Positions 9,163 to 18,529 of a DNA stretch of 36,644 nt are shown here, piece by piece. A program made the translations under genes and the position numbers. The notes under the pieces were generated by a model that saw nothing but the letters and a program-made list of their open reading frames with translations, ran no database searches and was not told where the DNA came from. The stretch lies in NCBI GenBank assembly GCA_002724555.1, contig PBOZ01000041.1, positions 1 through 36,644 of the forward strand, read 5' to 3'. Each line of letters begins with the position of its first letter. The first letter of the stretch is position 1. Source of the DNA: Rickettsiales bacterium (GTDB lineage Bacteria > Pseudomonadota > Alphaproteobacteria > UBA8366).

Positions 9163-9975
9163 GTGTCTGACACCATCGGCGGTGGCGATATACATGTATT
9201 ACGCACTCTAATCGAAACGCTAGCCCGCAAGGATTTGGGTGCGCGGGACAAATTGCAGACCGTCTTTCAAATGTCACTTGCGCATCGAATGTCTGCTGTT
9301 GGTGATGCCATTGTTCCCTTTCTTGAAGAAGTCGTTGCTAACGGCCACTTTACCGGTATGTAGTATGCGCCTACCGCCTCCGAAGGCTGCATCATTCCGA
9401 AATTGGTTGGATGTTATGAAGCCGAATTGCATGACGATATCCGCGTTGCAGCGGCATCCAACTACGAAACCATTTTGAACATTGGGAGTGCCGAAGGCTA
9501 TTATGCTGTGGGGTTTGCTCGTGCGATACCGATGGCGACCGTATATGCCTGGGATGTCGACGAGACTGCACGTCGACGGACTTTGGCAAATGCAGAACGA
9601 AATGGTGTTGCCGGCCGAATGGTTGTTAGTGAGAAGGTGGTGCCTACCCAATTTGCTCAATTCGAGGGGCAAAGGGTCTTTGTATTATGCGATATCGAGG
9701 GGGCAGAGTTCGAACTGCTTAATCCGGAAATAGCGCCAGCTCTGCGGAACTTCGATATGATAGTCGAACTGCATCCTGGCTCTGACCGCGATATTGATCT
9801 GTTTATCAATCGATTTGAAGCCTCTCACGACACTGAATTGCGTTGGCCGACGGCGCGAGACCCAAATGAATATGAAGTTCTTGCCAGGTTGCCGCTCTTT
9901 GATCGGGTTTTGGCGCTGATGGAGCGTCTTGAAGCGACACCCTGGGCCGTGCTTAAGTCGAAGTTCAATCGTTGA
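9163..9975 (+). pseudogene. FkbM-type methyltransferase-like gene interrupted by an in-frame amber codon
   Basis: One continuous reading frame of 271 codons from GTG 9163 (preceded by AGGTGG) to TGA 9975, broken only by TAG at 9361-9363. Upstream of the stop it reads to ANGHFTGM; downstream it resumes without a frame change as YAPTASEGCIIPKLVGCYEAEL. A SAM-binding-like segment follows (ETILNIGSAEGYYAVGFA), then AWDVDETARRRTLANAERN and VLCDIEGAEFELL, resembling FkbM-family methyltransferases. From memory, relatives have Arg or Lys where the stop lies. It could be a recent nonsense mutation, a sequencing error, or a gene making a downstream fragment from TTG 9403. Its 3' end overlaps the convergent hydrolase by 11 bases. 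Confidence 0.8.
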
Positions 9976-10888
9976 ATTGTTTACGCAAGTACGATTTTAT
10001 CCTTTCAACAGCCTTAGCGCGAGCTTCTAACTGTGTGCCTAATCGCACTTCGCGATTATTGCTTGTCATAATGGTACGGGGTTTCAAACTTGGATGATCA
10101 AACGCATGTGCTGCGCCTTCATACGTGTCTACAATTATGGGTGCGCCGCCTCTTTTTGTTGCTTCCTTGCCGAGTGTTTGGCAAGGCTTTGGCCACGTCC
10201 AATTATCGTCAGAACCAACCTGTAGGAGCGTTGGAATTGCTGCTGTATAGTCGGTGACTAATTTATGCAGTTTAATACATCCTGGATAGAATCCAAACGC
10301 AGCGCGGAAATCATGCCCAAGATCTTTTGGTCTCTGTGGCGCATTGCTGTATATGGTCCAAAGCATACTCATTGCGCCATTGGACCAGCCGCCAAGCGCA
10401 ACTTTATTGGGATCGACAAATGATTGAGTGGAGAGCCAACGAAGCGCACCGTATGCGTCGTGCGGGCGCTCGCGGTGTGGTTCGATTGGCCGGCCTGATA
10501 ACCGGAAATTGCAAATAGTTTTGTAGCCTCGGTCGGTGAAGCTATCGAGCATTAAAACGACATAACCTTCAGCTAAGAATATGTCGCGCCAGGCGACAGA
10601 GCGCGACTTCAAGCGGCGGTACTTACTTGTCAGCAACCCCGAACAACCATGGAGCATAATTACCGCGGGCGCTGGATCGGCCTTTTGGGGTCGATATAAG
10701 TATGCGGAAATTCTTGTGCCGTCGCCGCTAACTAGGCTCACGCGATGTGGCAACAGCGCTTGGTTTATATAGCCAATTTCGGTTGCGATACATGACGAAG
10801 CCAAAGCTGGGCCGACGATCAAAAAGAATATGTGAATTACCCTGTTCAGGAGATCAAGCCTTTTAAACCTTCGCGATAGTTTGGCCAA
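9965..10888 (-). CDS. Exported dienelactone-hydrolase-family protein
   Basis: Alpha/beta hydrolase of up to 307 residues. A hydrophobic N-terminal stretch (VIHIFFLIVGPALASS) after a basic segment looks like a signal peptide, so it is probably periplasmic or membrane-anchored. The core shows PAVIMLHGCSGL, the nucleophile elbow GGWSNGAMS with Ser where classic dienelactone hydrolase has Cys, and the catalytic His in YEGAAHAFDHP. The start is uncertain: TTG 10888 would overlap the upstream reductase gene by 43 bases, while a CTG at 10849 overlaps only its stop codon and has AAAAGG upstream. The substrate is unknown. Confidence 0.82.
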   Translation of the reverse strand: MAKLSRRFKRLDLLNRVIHIFFLIVGPALASSCIATEIGYINQALLPHRVSLVSGDGTRISAYLYRPQKADPAPAVIMLHGCSGLLTSKYRRLKSRSVAWRDIFLAEGYVVLMLDSFTDRGYKTICNFRLSGRPIEPHRERPHDAYGALRWLSTQSFVDPNKVALGGWSNGAMSMLWTIYSNAPQRPKDLGHDFRAAFGFYPGCIKLHKLVTDYTAAIPTLLQVGSDDNWTWPKPCQTLGKEATKRGGAPIIVDTYEGAAHAFDHPSLKPRTIMTSNNREVRLGTQLEARAKAVERIKSYLRKQFND

Positions 10889-11721
10889 GCTAACGCGACG
10901 CCGAGTTCATTTTTGATTCGTTCATTGGATACCCGCTTATTATCGCTATAGAAGCCACGCGCCATTTCCGACAGGTCGGCTTCTTCAAAGGGAGTCTCTG
11001 GTGGTGGATCTACGTCGAGCAGGCGACAGGCTTCGGTAATGACATCTTGCGGAGGTGCCGGTTCGTCATCGCACAGGTTGTAAGCGCGGCCGGGTTTAGG
11101 GTCATACATGGAGGCTTGCAAGACCGTGGCTATATCGTCCACATGAATCCGACTGAAAACTTGCTCTTTTTTTATCACGCGCCGGGCACGTCCTTGCTTA
11201 ACAGTATCTAGCGCACTTCGCCCTGGGCCGTAAATACCGGCCAACCTGAACAGATGGACGGGCACTTTCACGTCGCGCCAAAGTTTGAGCCAACCATCTT
11301 CTGCATCGACGCGTTTTTGACCCCTTGGACCTGAAGGCGTGCGGGAGGAGGCCTCGTCGACCCAATCGCCGTGGCGGTTGCCGTATACTCCGGTCGTCGA
11401 AAGGTACCCCATCCATGCAAGACACTTGAGGCCAGCGATTTCACTCGAGTGATGTTGTAAGACCGGGTCGCCATTTGCCGAGGGAGGCGCCGAATCAATC
11501 AAATGCGTGGTGTCTTTAAGAAGCTCAGCGGCGTTTTCGAGTGGGGAGGTGCCGTCAAATAAATAAATATCCCAACCATTCTCAGATAACCGATCACGCG
11601 CCTCGGCCGATCTCACCGTTCCAGCGATGTGCCATTCGTCGCTTGGCAGGGTTGCAGCCAAGTGTTGCACCGAGTATCCAAGGCCAAAGCAGAATAGGCG
11701 TTTTGCAATTTTTTTTGGCAT
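10846..11721 (-). CDS. SDR-type epimerase/reductase (YeeZ-like)
   Basis: Extended-SDR-like protein of 291 residues starting MPKKIAKRLFCFGLGYSVQ. The nucleotide-binding loop is FGLGYS instead of GxxGxxG, as in YeeZ-type proteins. Further segments are TTHLIDSAPPSANGDP, MGYLSTTGVYGNRHGDWVDE, HLFRLAGIYGPGRSALDTV and SRIHVDDIATVLQASM. These cover the active-site Tyr (VYG) and the substrate loop of the family. Its substrate is unknown. ATG 11721 was chosen over an in-frame start at 11772 because the extra 17 residues do not look like family sequence. It lies upstream of the hydrolase gene on the same strand. Confidence 0.87.
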   Translation of the reverse strand: MPKKIAKRLFCFGLGYSVQHLAATLPSDEWHIAGTVRSAEARDRLSENGWDIYLFDGTSPLENAAELLKDTTHLIDSAPPSANGDPVLQHHSSEIAGLKCLAWMGYLSTTGVYGNRHGDWVDEASSRTPSGPRGQKRVDAEDGWLKLWRDVKVPVHLFRLAGIYGPGRSALDTVKQGRARRVIKKEQVFSRIHVDDIATVLQASMYDPKPGRAYNLCDDEPAPPQDVITEACRLLDVDPPPETPFEEADLSEMARGFYSDNKRVSNERIKNELGVALAWPNYREGLKGLIS

Positions 11722-11807
11722 CGTCTCGGAACCGGATGTTTGCAATATTATTATCAGTTTATAGGAAGCCAATTGAAGGGAAACAAGCTCTTGAAAGATG
11801 GGTCAGC

Positions 11808-12548
11808 ATGGTTGGCTTGATCGCATTTTTCGTTGTTGCTAGTTCCGCCAAAGTAACTGCAGTTGGTCCTGGGCAGACCAAGGAATACGGGGTCTGTATG
11901 CGGTTGGCCCGCGTTTCACCACATGAAGGCTTCGAGGCCGCGCTTGCATGGACCGATGCCGGAGGCGGTGGTGCTGCGAAGCATTGTGCGGCAGTTTCTT
12001 TGTTTTCTATGAAGCAATATGCAGAGGCGGCTGTCCGTTTCGAAGCGTTAGCCAGAGAGCTCCGCGCGGAATTTCCTCTGCAGGCGAAACTTCTAGCACA
12101 AGCCGGTCAGGCGTGGCATCAGGCGGGTGAGAGTAAACAGGCATTTTTGCTATATACGGACGCGCTGAAGATTTCGCCCAGCGACCCGAATATCCGCATT
12201 GATCGGGCCATGGTTTCTGCGGACAGTGGTCAATATGAATTTGCTATTGAGGATTTAAATGCAGCGCTGGCTGCAAATCCGTCAATGGTTCAAGCGCTAA
12301 TTCTTAGGGCTAGTGCCAATCGGCATCTCAATAAATTGGATTTGGCGCTGCAGGATGCACTGCGGGCAATTGAACTTTCACCCGATTATCCGGAAGCCTA
12401 TTTGGAGCGCGGTAATATTAAAAGATTGTTGAACGATGTGGACGGTGCGCGGCAGGATTGGCTGGTGCTGTTGAAGCGATTCGAAGGCACGCCGGCTGCC
12501 GACGCGGCGCAGCGCAATCTGCAAAAAAACGGGTTTAGGTCGGAGTAG
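11808..12548 (+). CDS. Exported tetratricopeptide-repeat protein
   Basis: Protein of 246 residues with an N-terminal signal-like hydrophobic segment (MVGLIAFFVVASSAKVTA), suggesting export to the periplasm. At least three TPR-like helical pairs follow: AFLLYTDALKISPSDPNIRI, YEFAIEDLNAALAANPSMVQ and LDLALQDALRAIELSPDYPE, then a closing repeat ending in DAAQRNLQ. TPR proteins act as protein-protein scaffolds; the partner is unknown. The open frame extends upstream to 11541, but that part overlaps the divergent YeeZ-like gene, so ATG 11808 was chosen. It is a single gene with no obvious operon partner. Confidence 0.8.
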   Translation: MVGLIAFFVVASSAKVTAVGPGQTKEYGVCMRLARVSPHEGFEAALAWTDAGGGGAAKHCAAVSLFSMKQYAEAAVRFEALARELRAEFPLQAKLLAQAGQAWHQAGESKQAFLLYTDALKISPSDPNIRIDRAMVSADSGQYEFAIEDLNAALAANPSMVQALILRASANRHLNKLDLALQDALRAIELSPDYPEAYLERGNIKRLLNDVDGARQDWLVLLKRFEGTPAADAAQRNLQKNGFRSE

Positions 12549-12745
12549 CTGCGTTTTGTTAATGGGGCTTTAGCTAATGCTTAATTCCCGGACGAAGTCG
12601 TCACCGTTGCCGCTCGCTAGGTCGGCTCCTAATGATTAATAAAGACAGACGCTTCTCCGACTGCCTTATCGCCAAGCGGTTATTTGCGGGGAAAGTCTTG
12701 TTCTAAATTCGGAAAACGCGCAAGCCCCTTCACGTCTGCGCAGAA

Positions 12746-13615
12746 TTATTCCAATAATGTTGAGCCGGAGCCTTGTACGCGAGACTGCCGCATGCGGCGT
12801 CGATATTTGTCGGCGTCGTAACCAGTGCCTCGGTGCAGCAGACAACGGTTATCCCAAATAATGAGATCTTCTGGTTGCCAGTTGTGCGAATAAACATGAT
12901 CGGGCTTGGATGCATCCGCTAACAGACCGTCAAGAAGTTGTCGGCTTTCCTCGTAATCCCAGCCCACAATTTCTCTTGCATGGGAACCGATAAAAAAGTT
13001 TGGCGCATCATTTCGCGGATTGCGGCGGACAAGCTTTTGCTGAACTGGGGGCAGTGACTGAGCATGGGATGGTGTTACGGCATCTGGCCCAACCTTCGAG
13101 CGAGAAAACACGTAATCGTGGATTGTGATAAGCGGATCAATGGTTTTTTGCTTCTCTTCCGGCAAGCGCGCATAAGCGGCACGTTGGCTAATGAACTCTG
13201 TTTGACCACCTTTATCCGGGACTTCATAGACGCACATAATTGAAATATATGTAGGCACTTCACGGAATGAGGAATCCGAATGCCACATGTTGTTACCCGT
13301 TTGGAAACGGGTTTTCCGATGGCCGTTGCCAAGAACGCTGCCATCATCCTGAACGTTTCCGATAGTGCCAAGATAATCTATGATTCCCTTTTGACCGAGT
13401 TTGACATGACTGGCTTCCGGTGGCCCGAAGAGACGGGTGAAAGCGATATGCCGATCGTCATCCAACGGTTGATTGGGAAAGCAAAGGAATGAATATTCGT
13501 CGATCGCTAATTTAATCTCGTTGACAATTTGAGGTGGCGGCATCTGGCTAAAGTCAACGCTAGTAATTTTGGCTCCAAATTCTGGATGGATGGGTTCGAT
13601 ATTAAGAGTGCTCAT
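12746..13615 (-). CDS. TauD/TfdA family Fe(II)/2-oxoglutarate dioxygenase
   Basis: Dioxygenase of 289 residues. The metal-binding facial triad is visible: HxD in NNMWHSDSSF and the distal His in NRCLLHRGTGYD; the 2-oxoglutarate-binding Arg is probably in the RRRMRQSRV tail. TauD/TfdA enzymes hydroxylate substrates such as taurine, alkyl sulfates or phenoxyacetates, often releasing sulfite or an aldehyde; this substrate is unknown. ATG 13615 (MSTLNIEPIHPEFGAKI) has a GGAAG sequence near and matches family N-termini better than the open frame starting at 13726, which would overlap the exporter gene. It is the last gene of the monooxygenase-exporter-dioxygenase cassette. Confidence 0.93.
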   Translation of the reverse strand: MSTLNIEPIHPEFGAKITSVDFSQMPPPQIVNEIKLAIDEYSFLCFPNQPLDDDRHIAFTRLFGPPEASHVKLGQKGIIDYLGTIGNVQDDGSVLGNGHRKTRFQTGNNMWHSDSSFREVPTYISIMCVYEVPDKGGQTEFISQRAAYARLPEEKQKTIDPLITIHDYVFSRSKVGPDAVTPSHAQSLPPVQQKLVRRNPRNDAPNFFIGSHAREIVGWDYEESRQLLDGLLADASKPDHVYSHNWQPEDLIIWDNRCLLHRGTGYDADKYRRRMRQSRVQGSGSTLLE

Positions 13616-13694
13616 TACTTCCGCTCCACAAATCGCTATCCAAGTTATTTTCCCAATAATGGCCGGAAAGCTCCTTGGCGCAAAGCAAATGCTG

Positions 13695-15260
13695 TTAGCG
13701 CTTCCGGTTTTTTCCGGTTTGTCCAATCATCCAAGCGGGCCCAGTAGCAATCAGCGCCACGACAGCGATCATCAAGAACGTATCCTGAAAGCCAAGAGTG
13801 TTGGCTTGTGCTTGAATGACTGTTGAAAGGTAATTGAGGGCGCTAGTGGACTGCACCAAGTTTGGCATTCCGGATTCGCTGAATAGACGCTCTACCAGGT
13901 TGAGTAGCTCGAAAGTCGTTCGGTTTGCCGACGTCTGCGTTGCGGTTAATGCTTGACCGTGAAATTGTGCCCGGTGCTCGAAAAATGCTGTCAATAACGT
14001 GATTCCAAATCCACCTCCAAGGTTCCGAAAAAATGTTGCACTCGATGCGCCCCTGGCCAGTTTTTCGGATGGAACCGCTTTTAACGCGCCTGCGCTAAGG
14101 GATGGAATAGCCAGACTCAGTCCCACGCGGTTAATCGCCGTATAGCCCACTAAAGCCCAGAAACCTGTGTTGACGTCGATTACACTGATAAGAAAAAACC
14201 CGATAGCAAAAATCAGCAATCCGGTGGAGATTGGGATGTGTGCCGGTAAAGAGTCGGTGATGCGCCCCGCCAAAGGAAAAAAAACCATCATAACGAGCCC
14301 ACCGGGAGCAAGGAGCAGTCCGGCATCGGTTGCGCTGTAGTTTTGTATCGTTTGCACGAATACGGGAATGAAATAGCCAGAGGCAAATAATCCGGCGCCA
14401 AAAACGAACCCAGCCAACATGATCAAGGCAAACTGTTTATCGAGAAAAAGCGTCAGGTCGAGAAATGGGTATTTAGCCTTTGTTTCCCACCACACGAAAA
14501 TCGCTAGCAGAGCGCCGCCACTCAACAAACAGAGGATTATCACATCTGAGTTCCAGCCCCAACGTTGTCCGTTCGACAGGCCGACGAGCAGCAGGAAGGT
14601 GGCGATAAACATCAGCAAGAAACCTGTCCAGTCGAAGGAAGGAAGTTGGCGGGCGAGTTTTTTGGTTGGCATGAAGATCAGGCACATCAACATGGCGGGC
14701 AGACAAAATGGAAGCGGCAGGTAAAATAGATATCGCCAACTAATATAATCGATGGCAAGACCGCCAAGAATAGGACCGAAGGTTGGTGCCAAAACGGTGC
14801 AGAGCCCATATAAACCAACCGCCATACCACGCCGCTCCGACGGAAAGACGTTAAAAATAGAGAACATTGCCAAGGGTTGGCCAACGCCAGTTGCCGCTCC
14901 CTGAAGTACCCGTCCAATTACTAGAAGTTCGATATTGGGGGCTGTGGCGCTGATAAAAGAACCAATGGCAAAAACCATCATTGTGAGAAAGTAGGTGATA
15001 CGCTGCCCCAGAACTTCTATAAGCCAAGAGCTAAGCAACATCGTTGTTGACATGGTGGCAAGAAAGCCTGTTGCCATCCATTGCGCTTGATCAAGCCCAA
15101 CGCCGTAAGCGCCCATGACCGCAGGAACTGCGACGTTGACCATCGATGACGCGAATCCCATAGCGATTGCACCGATCATAACAGTCAGCGTGACCAGCCA
15201 ACGATACGCGGGTCCATATTTATTGAAGAGATAATCGGTTGTATCGGCGTCGCCAGCCAT
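13695..15260 (-). CDS. DHA2-family MFS multidrug exporter (EmrB/QacA type)
   Basis: Inner-membrane drug:H+ antiporter-like protein of 521 residues, the usual length for 14-transmembrane DHA2 carriers. Many hydrophobic segments are visible. Family signatures include VNVAVPAVMGAYGVGLDQAQWM in helix 1-2, GRVLQGAATGVGQP, and the motif C-like TFGPILGGLAIDYISWRYLFY. The closing part (ARGASSATFFRNLGGGFG) is also typical of EmrB. It may export the substrate or product of the neighbouring oxygenases, or a toxic compound; no EmrA-type adaptor gene is adjacent. It lies between the DszA-like and TauD genes on the same strand. Confidence 0.93.
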   Translation of the reverse strand: MAGDADTTDYLFNKYGPAYRWLVTLTVMIGAIAMGFASSMVNVAVPAVMGAYGVGLDQAQWMATGFLATMSTTMLLSSWLIEVLGQRITYFLTMMVFAIGSFISATAPNIELLVIGRVLQGAATGVGQPLAMFSIFNVFPSERRGMAVGLYGLCTVLAPTFGPILGGLAIDYISWRYLFYLPLPFCLPAMLMCLIFMPTKKLARQLPSFDWTGFLLMFIATFLLLVGLSNGQRWGWNSDVIILCLLSGGALLAIFVWWETKAKYPFLDLTLFLDKQFALIMLAGFVFGAGLFASGYFIPVFVQTIQNYSATDAGLLLAPGGLVMMVFFPLAGRITDSLPAHIPISTGLLIFAIGFFLISVIDVNTGFWALVGYTAINRVGLSLAIPSLSAGALKAVPSEKLARGASSATFFRNLGGGFGITLLTAFFEHRAQFHGQALTATQTSANRTTFELLNLVERLFSESGMPNLVQSTSALNYLSTVIQAQANTLGFQDTFLMIAVVALIATGPAWMIGQTGKNRKR

Positions 15261-15381
15261 GGTCCTCCAGCACTGCCGAGCATATTTAACGGCAGTCTAT
15301 GACATTAAATGTCGCGACGGCGGCATCCGCAAAGGGTGTACCTTTGCTGTCGAGTGTAGAGCCACGGAAACCTAGTGTCAG

Positions 15382-16722
15382 CTAGTCAAAAAATTGATTT
15401 TTCGGACGCGGTAAACCAAGGTTCTCACGTAATGTTTCCCCCTCGTATTCGGATCTGAAAATTCCGCGCATTTGAAGTTCAGGCACCACTTTCCCCACGA
15501 AGTCGTCGAGACCTTCTGGCAAATATGGGAACATGACATTGAAACCGTCGCATCCGCGTTCCTCAAGCCATTCCTCCATCTGATCGGCAATGGTCTTGGC
15601 GGTACCGACCATTGCGAGGCCTGAGTAGCCGCCGAGACGTTGAGCGAGTTGCCGCACGGTCAAATTCTCGCGCTCCGCTAATTTGATAGCGCGTTCGCGG
15701 CCGCTTTGGCTTGTGTTTGTCTCAGGAATCTCGGGTAGTGGGCTGTCCGGATCGAAAGCTGATGCGTCAGTCCCAAGCGCGATAGAAAGGGATGCTATAG
15801 CGCTGTCGTAATAAACACCACTATCCAAAATGGCGCGCTTTTCTTGTGCTTCCTCGACAGTCTCGCCGACCACCACCAAGCAGCCCGGTAAAACCTTCAT
15901 TCCGTCTGGGTTACGGCCAGCTTTTTCCATACGTAATTTGATGTCGGAGTAGAAGGCCTGCCCCTCTTTGAGAGTGCGAGCTGAAGCAAAAATGGCTTCT
16001 GCAGTCTCGGATGCCAGCTGGCGTCCAGCTTCTGAGGCGCCTGCTTGGACGACCACCGGCCAACCTTGAATTGGACGGCCAATGTTCAATGGCCCGCGGA
16101 CTGAGAAGTACTGACCCTTGTGTTGTAGAATATGCAGACGCGCTGGATCAAAGTAAACGCCGCTCTCTACGTCACGGATGAAAGCGTCATCGGCCCAGCT
16201 GTCCCAAAGACCAGTGACGACGTCGAAGAACTCACGTGCTCGCCGGTATCGTTCGTCGTGTTCCATCTGTTCTTCGATGCCGAAGTTCAATGATGCGTGA
16301 GGATTTGACGTAGTGACAACATTCCACGCTGCCCGGCCACCACTGATATGATCGAGTGAAGCAAAGCGACGCGCTACATGAAAAGGTTCTTCGTAACTCG
16401 TCGAACCTGTTGCGATGAGACCCAGCCGCTGGGTGACAGCCGCGAGTGCGGGCAGCAACGTCATTGGCTCAAATGACGTCACGGTGGCACTGCGTTTTAG
16501 AGCCTCCATCGGCATATTCAGAACCGCCAAATGATCGGCCATAAAGAAGGCATCGAATTTGGCAGCCTCCAAAAGTTGCGCGAAGCGTTTTATATGACGA
16601 AAGTTGAAATTAGCGTCCGGATAGGCTCCGGGGTAACGCCAAGCGCCTGTATGGATGCTGACGGGCCGCATGAAGGCGCCAAGACGAAGCTGGCGAGAGG
16701 CCTGAGGTGGAGAAGAGTTCAT
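15382..16722 (-). CDS. FMN-dependent NtaA/DszA-type monooxygenase
   Basis: Luciferase-like flavin monooxygenase of 446 residues, the usual length of the NtaA/SnaA/DszA group. Signatures include LGAFMRPVSIHTGAWRYPGA, DAFFMADHLAVLN, the segment TGSTSYEEPFHVARRFASLD followed by ISGGRAAWNVVTTSNP, and GWPVVVQAGASEAGR. These enzymes use FMNH2 from a separate reductase to oxidise nitrilotriacetate, dibenzothiophene sulfone or similar compounds; no reductase gene is seen in the window. A TTG six bases upstream (16728) is an alternative start. It begins the cassette with the DHA2 exporter and TauD-type dioxygenase, suggesting oxidative use of one organosulfur or organonitrogen compound (inference). 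Confidence 0.93.
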   Translation of the reverse strand: MNSSPPQASRQLRLGAFMRPVSIHTGAWRYPGAYPDANFNFRHIKRFAQLLEAAKFDAFFMADHLAVLNMPMEALKRSATVTSFEPMTLLPALAAVTQRLGLIATGSTSYEEPFHVARRFASLDHISGGRAAWNVVTTSNPHASLNFGIEEQMEHDERYRRAREFFDVVTGLWDSWADDAFIRDVESGVYFDPARLHILQHKGQYFSVRGPLNIGRPIQGWPVVVQAGASEAGRQLASETAEAIFASARTLKEGQAFYSDIKLRMEKAGRNPDGMKVLPGCLVVVGETVEEAQEKRAILDSGVYYDSAIASLSIALGTDASAFDPDSPLPEIPETNTSQSGRERAIKLAERENLTVRQLAQRLGGYSGLAMVGTAKTIADQMEEWLEERGCDGFNVMFPYLPEGLDDFVGKVVPELQMRGIFRSEYEGETLRENLGLPRPKNQFFD

Positions 16723-16916
16723 AAGCAAGCAGTGGATTAGTGATTAAATGATATCTCTTACGATGACACTTTCTTTGCCGCAATATAATGAGTCTTTATA
16801 ACAGGCGGTTAAAAAACTTTGGGTCTCTTCAAAATCTTCTGCACTTCCACAAGTGAACCGCGCGCTTGAAATTCAATGTCTTTGGTTTTAATTCGTCAAA
16901 TATTTTACAGAATGTT

Positions 16917-17585
16917 TTAGAAATCCAGGTCGGCATAATGACGTGGTGGTGGGCAGCCGGGGATATGATCACCGAGGATTGTCCGGAAGCTTGGCCGGGA
17001 TTTTATGCGTGCATACCATTCTTTTGCGAGTTCGTGATCGGCCCAAGGTACGTCGCCTAAATAATCGACGCAGGATAAATGCGCGGCTGCCGAGATATCG
17101 GCTAGTGAAAATTCATTTCCGGCTAACCACCGCCGTTCCTCTATAAGATAGGTGATATAATCAAGATGGGTGTGGATATTTGCACTTCCGGCTCTGATGG
17201 CCTGACTGTTTGGCTCACCCAATCCCAGGAAACGCTTCATTATTTTTTCGTCGACGAGATTTCGTGTTACCTCGCGTTCGAATTTGAGATCGAACCAGGC
17301 CGCCAGGCGTCGTACTTCCGCTCTGATGGGTGCGCTCCGACCGAGCAGTGGAGGTTCGGGGTGGGCTTCATCCAGATATTCGGCGATGGCTGTTCCGTCA
17401 GATAGGATTAGTCCGTCGTCCTCAATGAGCACCGGAAGATCACCTGCTGGGTTCAATGCTAAAAACTCTTCTCGTCGTTCCCAAAGCTTTTCGACTTGCA
17501 TGTCGAACTCGAGGCCTTTTTCGGCTAGTACAATTCGGACCTTACGGCAAAACGGAGAGAGCCAGAGATGGTAGACTTTTCGCAT
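16917..17585 (-). CDS. fzlA: Glutathione S-transferase family protein, probably FzlA
   Basis: GST-fold protein of 222 residues. The thioredoxin-like N-domain (MRKVYHLWLSPFCRKVRIVL; ALNPAGDLPVLIEDDG; SDGTAIAEYLDEA) is followed by a helical C-domain (LAGNEFSLADISAAAHLSCV). The C-terminal tail GCPPPRHYADLDF resembles that of FzlA, the alphaproteobacterial FtsZ-binding GST homologue needed for constriction in Caulobacter; this assignment is from memory. The neighbour uppP, divergently arranged, also fits envelope growth. ATG 17585 was chosen over an in-frame ATG at 17639 because the extra residues are basic and unlike the family. It could instead be a metabolic GST. Confidence 0.85.
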   Translation of the reverse strand: MRKVYHLWLSPFCRKVRIVLAEKGLEFDMQVEKLWERREEFLALNPAGDLPVLIEDDGLILSDGTAIAEYLDEAHPEPPLLGRSAPIRAEVRRLAAWFDLKFEREVTRNLVDEKIMKRFLGLGEPNSQAIRAGSANIHTHLDYITYLIEERRWLAGNEFSLADISAAAHLSCVDYLGDVPWADHELAKEWYARIKSRPSFRTILGDHIPGCPPPRHYADLDF

Positions 17586-17730
17586 TTTTGGATTGTAAAC
17601 CTTGTCGCGATTCGCGCAACGCTTGAGTGTGGTTTGCATGTTAACTCGGCATTATTATGGATGAAATGTGAATTGCGAAATGTTATAAGCGTTTCTAATA
17701 ACAAGATAATGGTATGTTGAGGGTTTGATT

Positions 17731-18528
17731 TTGGCGCTATACCATATTTTGGTTCTCGCTATTGTGCAGGGGGTAACAGAGTTTCTTCCTATCAGCTCTT
17801 CTGGACATCTTGTTCTGACATCGAAAGTGTTGGAGTGGCCGGATCAGGGATTACTGATCGATGTCGCTGTGCATATAGGTACATTGACGGCTGTGATGCT
17901 CTATTTTTGGCGCGATCTTTGGCGGGTCATCATTGGCACGGCCGGCTTGGCGATTGGCCGTCGTGGGCCTAGTGTCCGGTTAGCAGGGTATATTCTTTTG
18001 GCATCTTTACCAGTTTTTGTCGTTGGCTATTTCGGCCGCGCCTATATCCCTATCTACCTAAGAGATATTGAAATAATTGCGTGGACGACGATTGGCTTCG
18101 GGGTGTTATTATGGATAGCTGACCGATTAGGCCTAACGGTCCGGCGGGTTGAGCATTTGAGCAGTTGGAATGCGTTGTTTATCGGTTTAGCGCAAGTCTT
18201 GGCGCTCATACCGGGGACAAGCCGCTCAGGCATCACAATGACAGCGGGCCGATTTCTCGGCTTGGAACGCGCGGATGCTGCGCGGTTTTCGCTTTTGTTG
18301 TCTATTCCCACTATTTTGGGCGCCGGTGTTTTAGGTGGACTTGAACTGCTCGAAAGCACTGATATTCAGCTGGGCCGGGATGTTTTTTTGGCCATGAGCC
18401 TTTCATTTGGTATAGGAATATTGTCAATCACAGCTATGATGCGTTGGCTGAAACACGCCGGTTTCACGCCTTTCGTAATTTATAGAATATTATTGGGCGT
18501 TGGGCTTCTTTATTGGATCTATACCTGA
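17731..18528 (+). CDS. uppP: Undecaprenyl-diphosphate phosphatase
   Basis: Integral inner-membrane phosphatase of 265 residues (BacA type) that converts undecaprenyl diphosphate to undecaprenyl phosphate, recycling the carrier for peptidoglycan and LPS sugars. The two active-site motifs are clear: VQGVTEFLPISSSGHLVL near the N-terminus and LIPGTSRSGITMT in the middle. Several hydrophobic helices fill the rest. The start is TTG 17731, seven bases after GAGGG (17719-17723); a TTG at 17725 is in frame but too close to that site. It is divergent from the fzlA-like gene and converges on the NDUFA9-like gene with one base between stops. Confidence 0.96.
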   Translation: MALYHILVLAIVQGVTEFLPISSSGHLVLTSKVLEWPDQGLLIDVAVHIGTLTAVMLYFWRDLWRVIIGTAGLAIGRRGPSVRLAGYILLASLPVFVVGYFGRAYIPIYLRDIEIIAWTTIGFGVLLWIADRLGLTVRRVEHLSSWNALFIGLAQVLALIPGTSRSGITMTAGRFLGLERADAARFSLLLSIPTILGAGVLGGLELLESTDIQLGRDVFLAMSLSFGIGILSITAMMRWLKHAGFTPFVIYRILLGVGLLYWIYT

Positions 18529-18529
18529 T

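Noticed and set aside
16729-16916. Possible small gene between the monooxygenase and fzlA-like genes
   Set aside because: The open frame found there extends antisense into fzlA and has no ribosome binding site; the gap looks like ordinary A/T-rich regulatory sequence.
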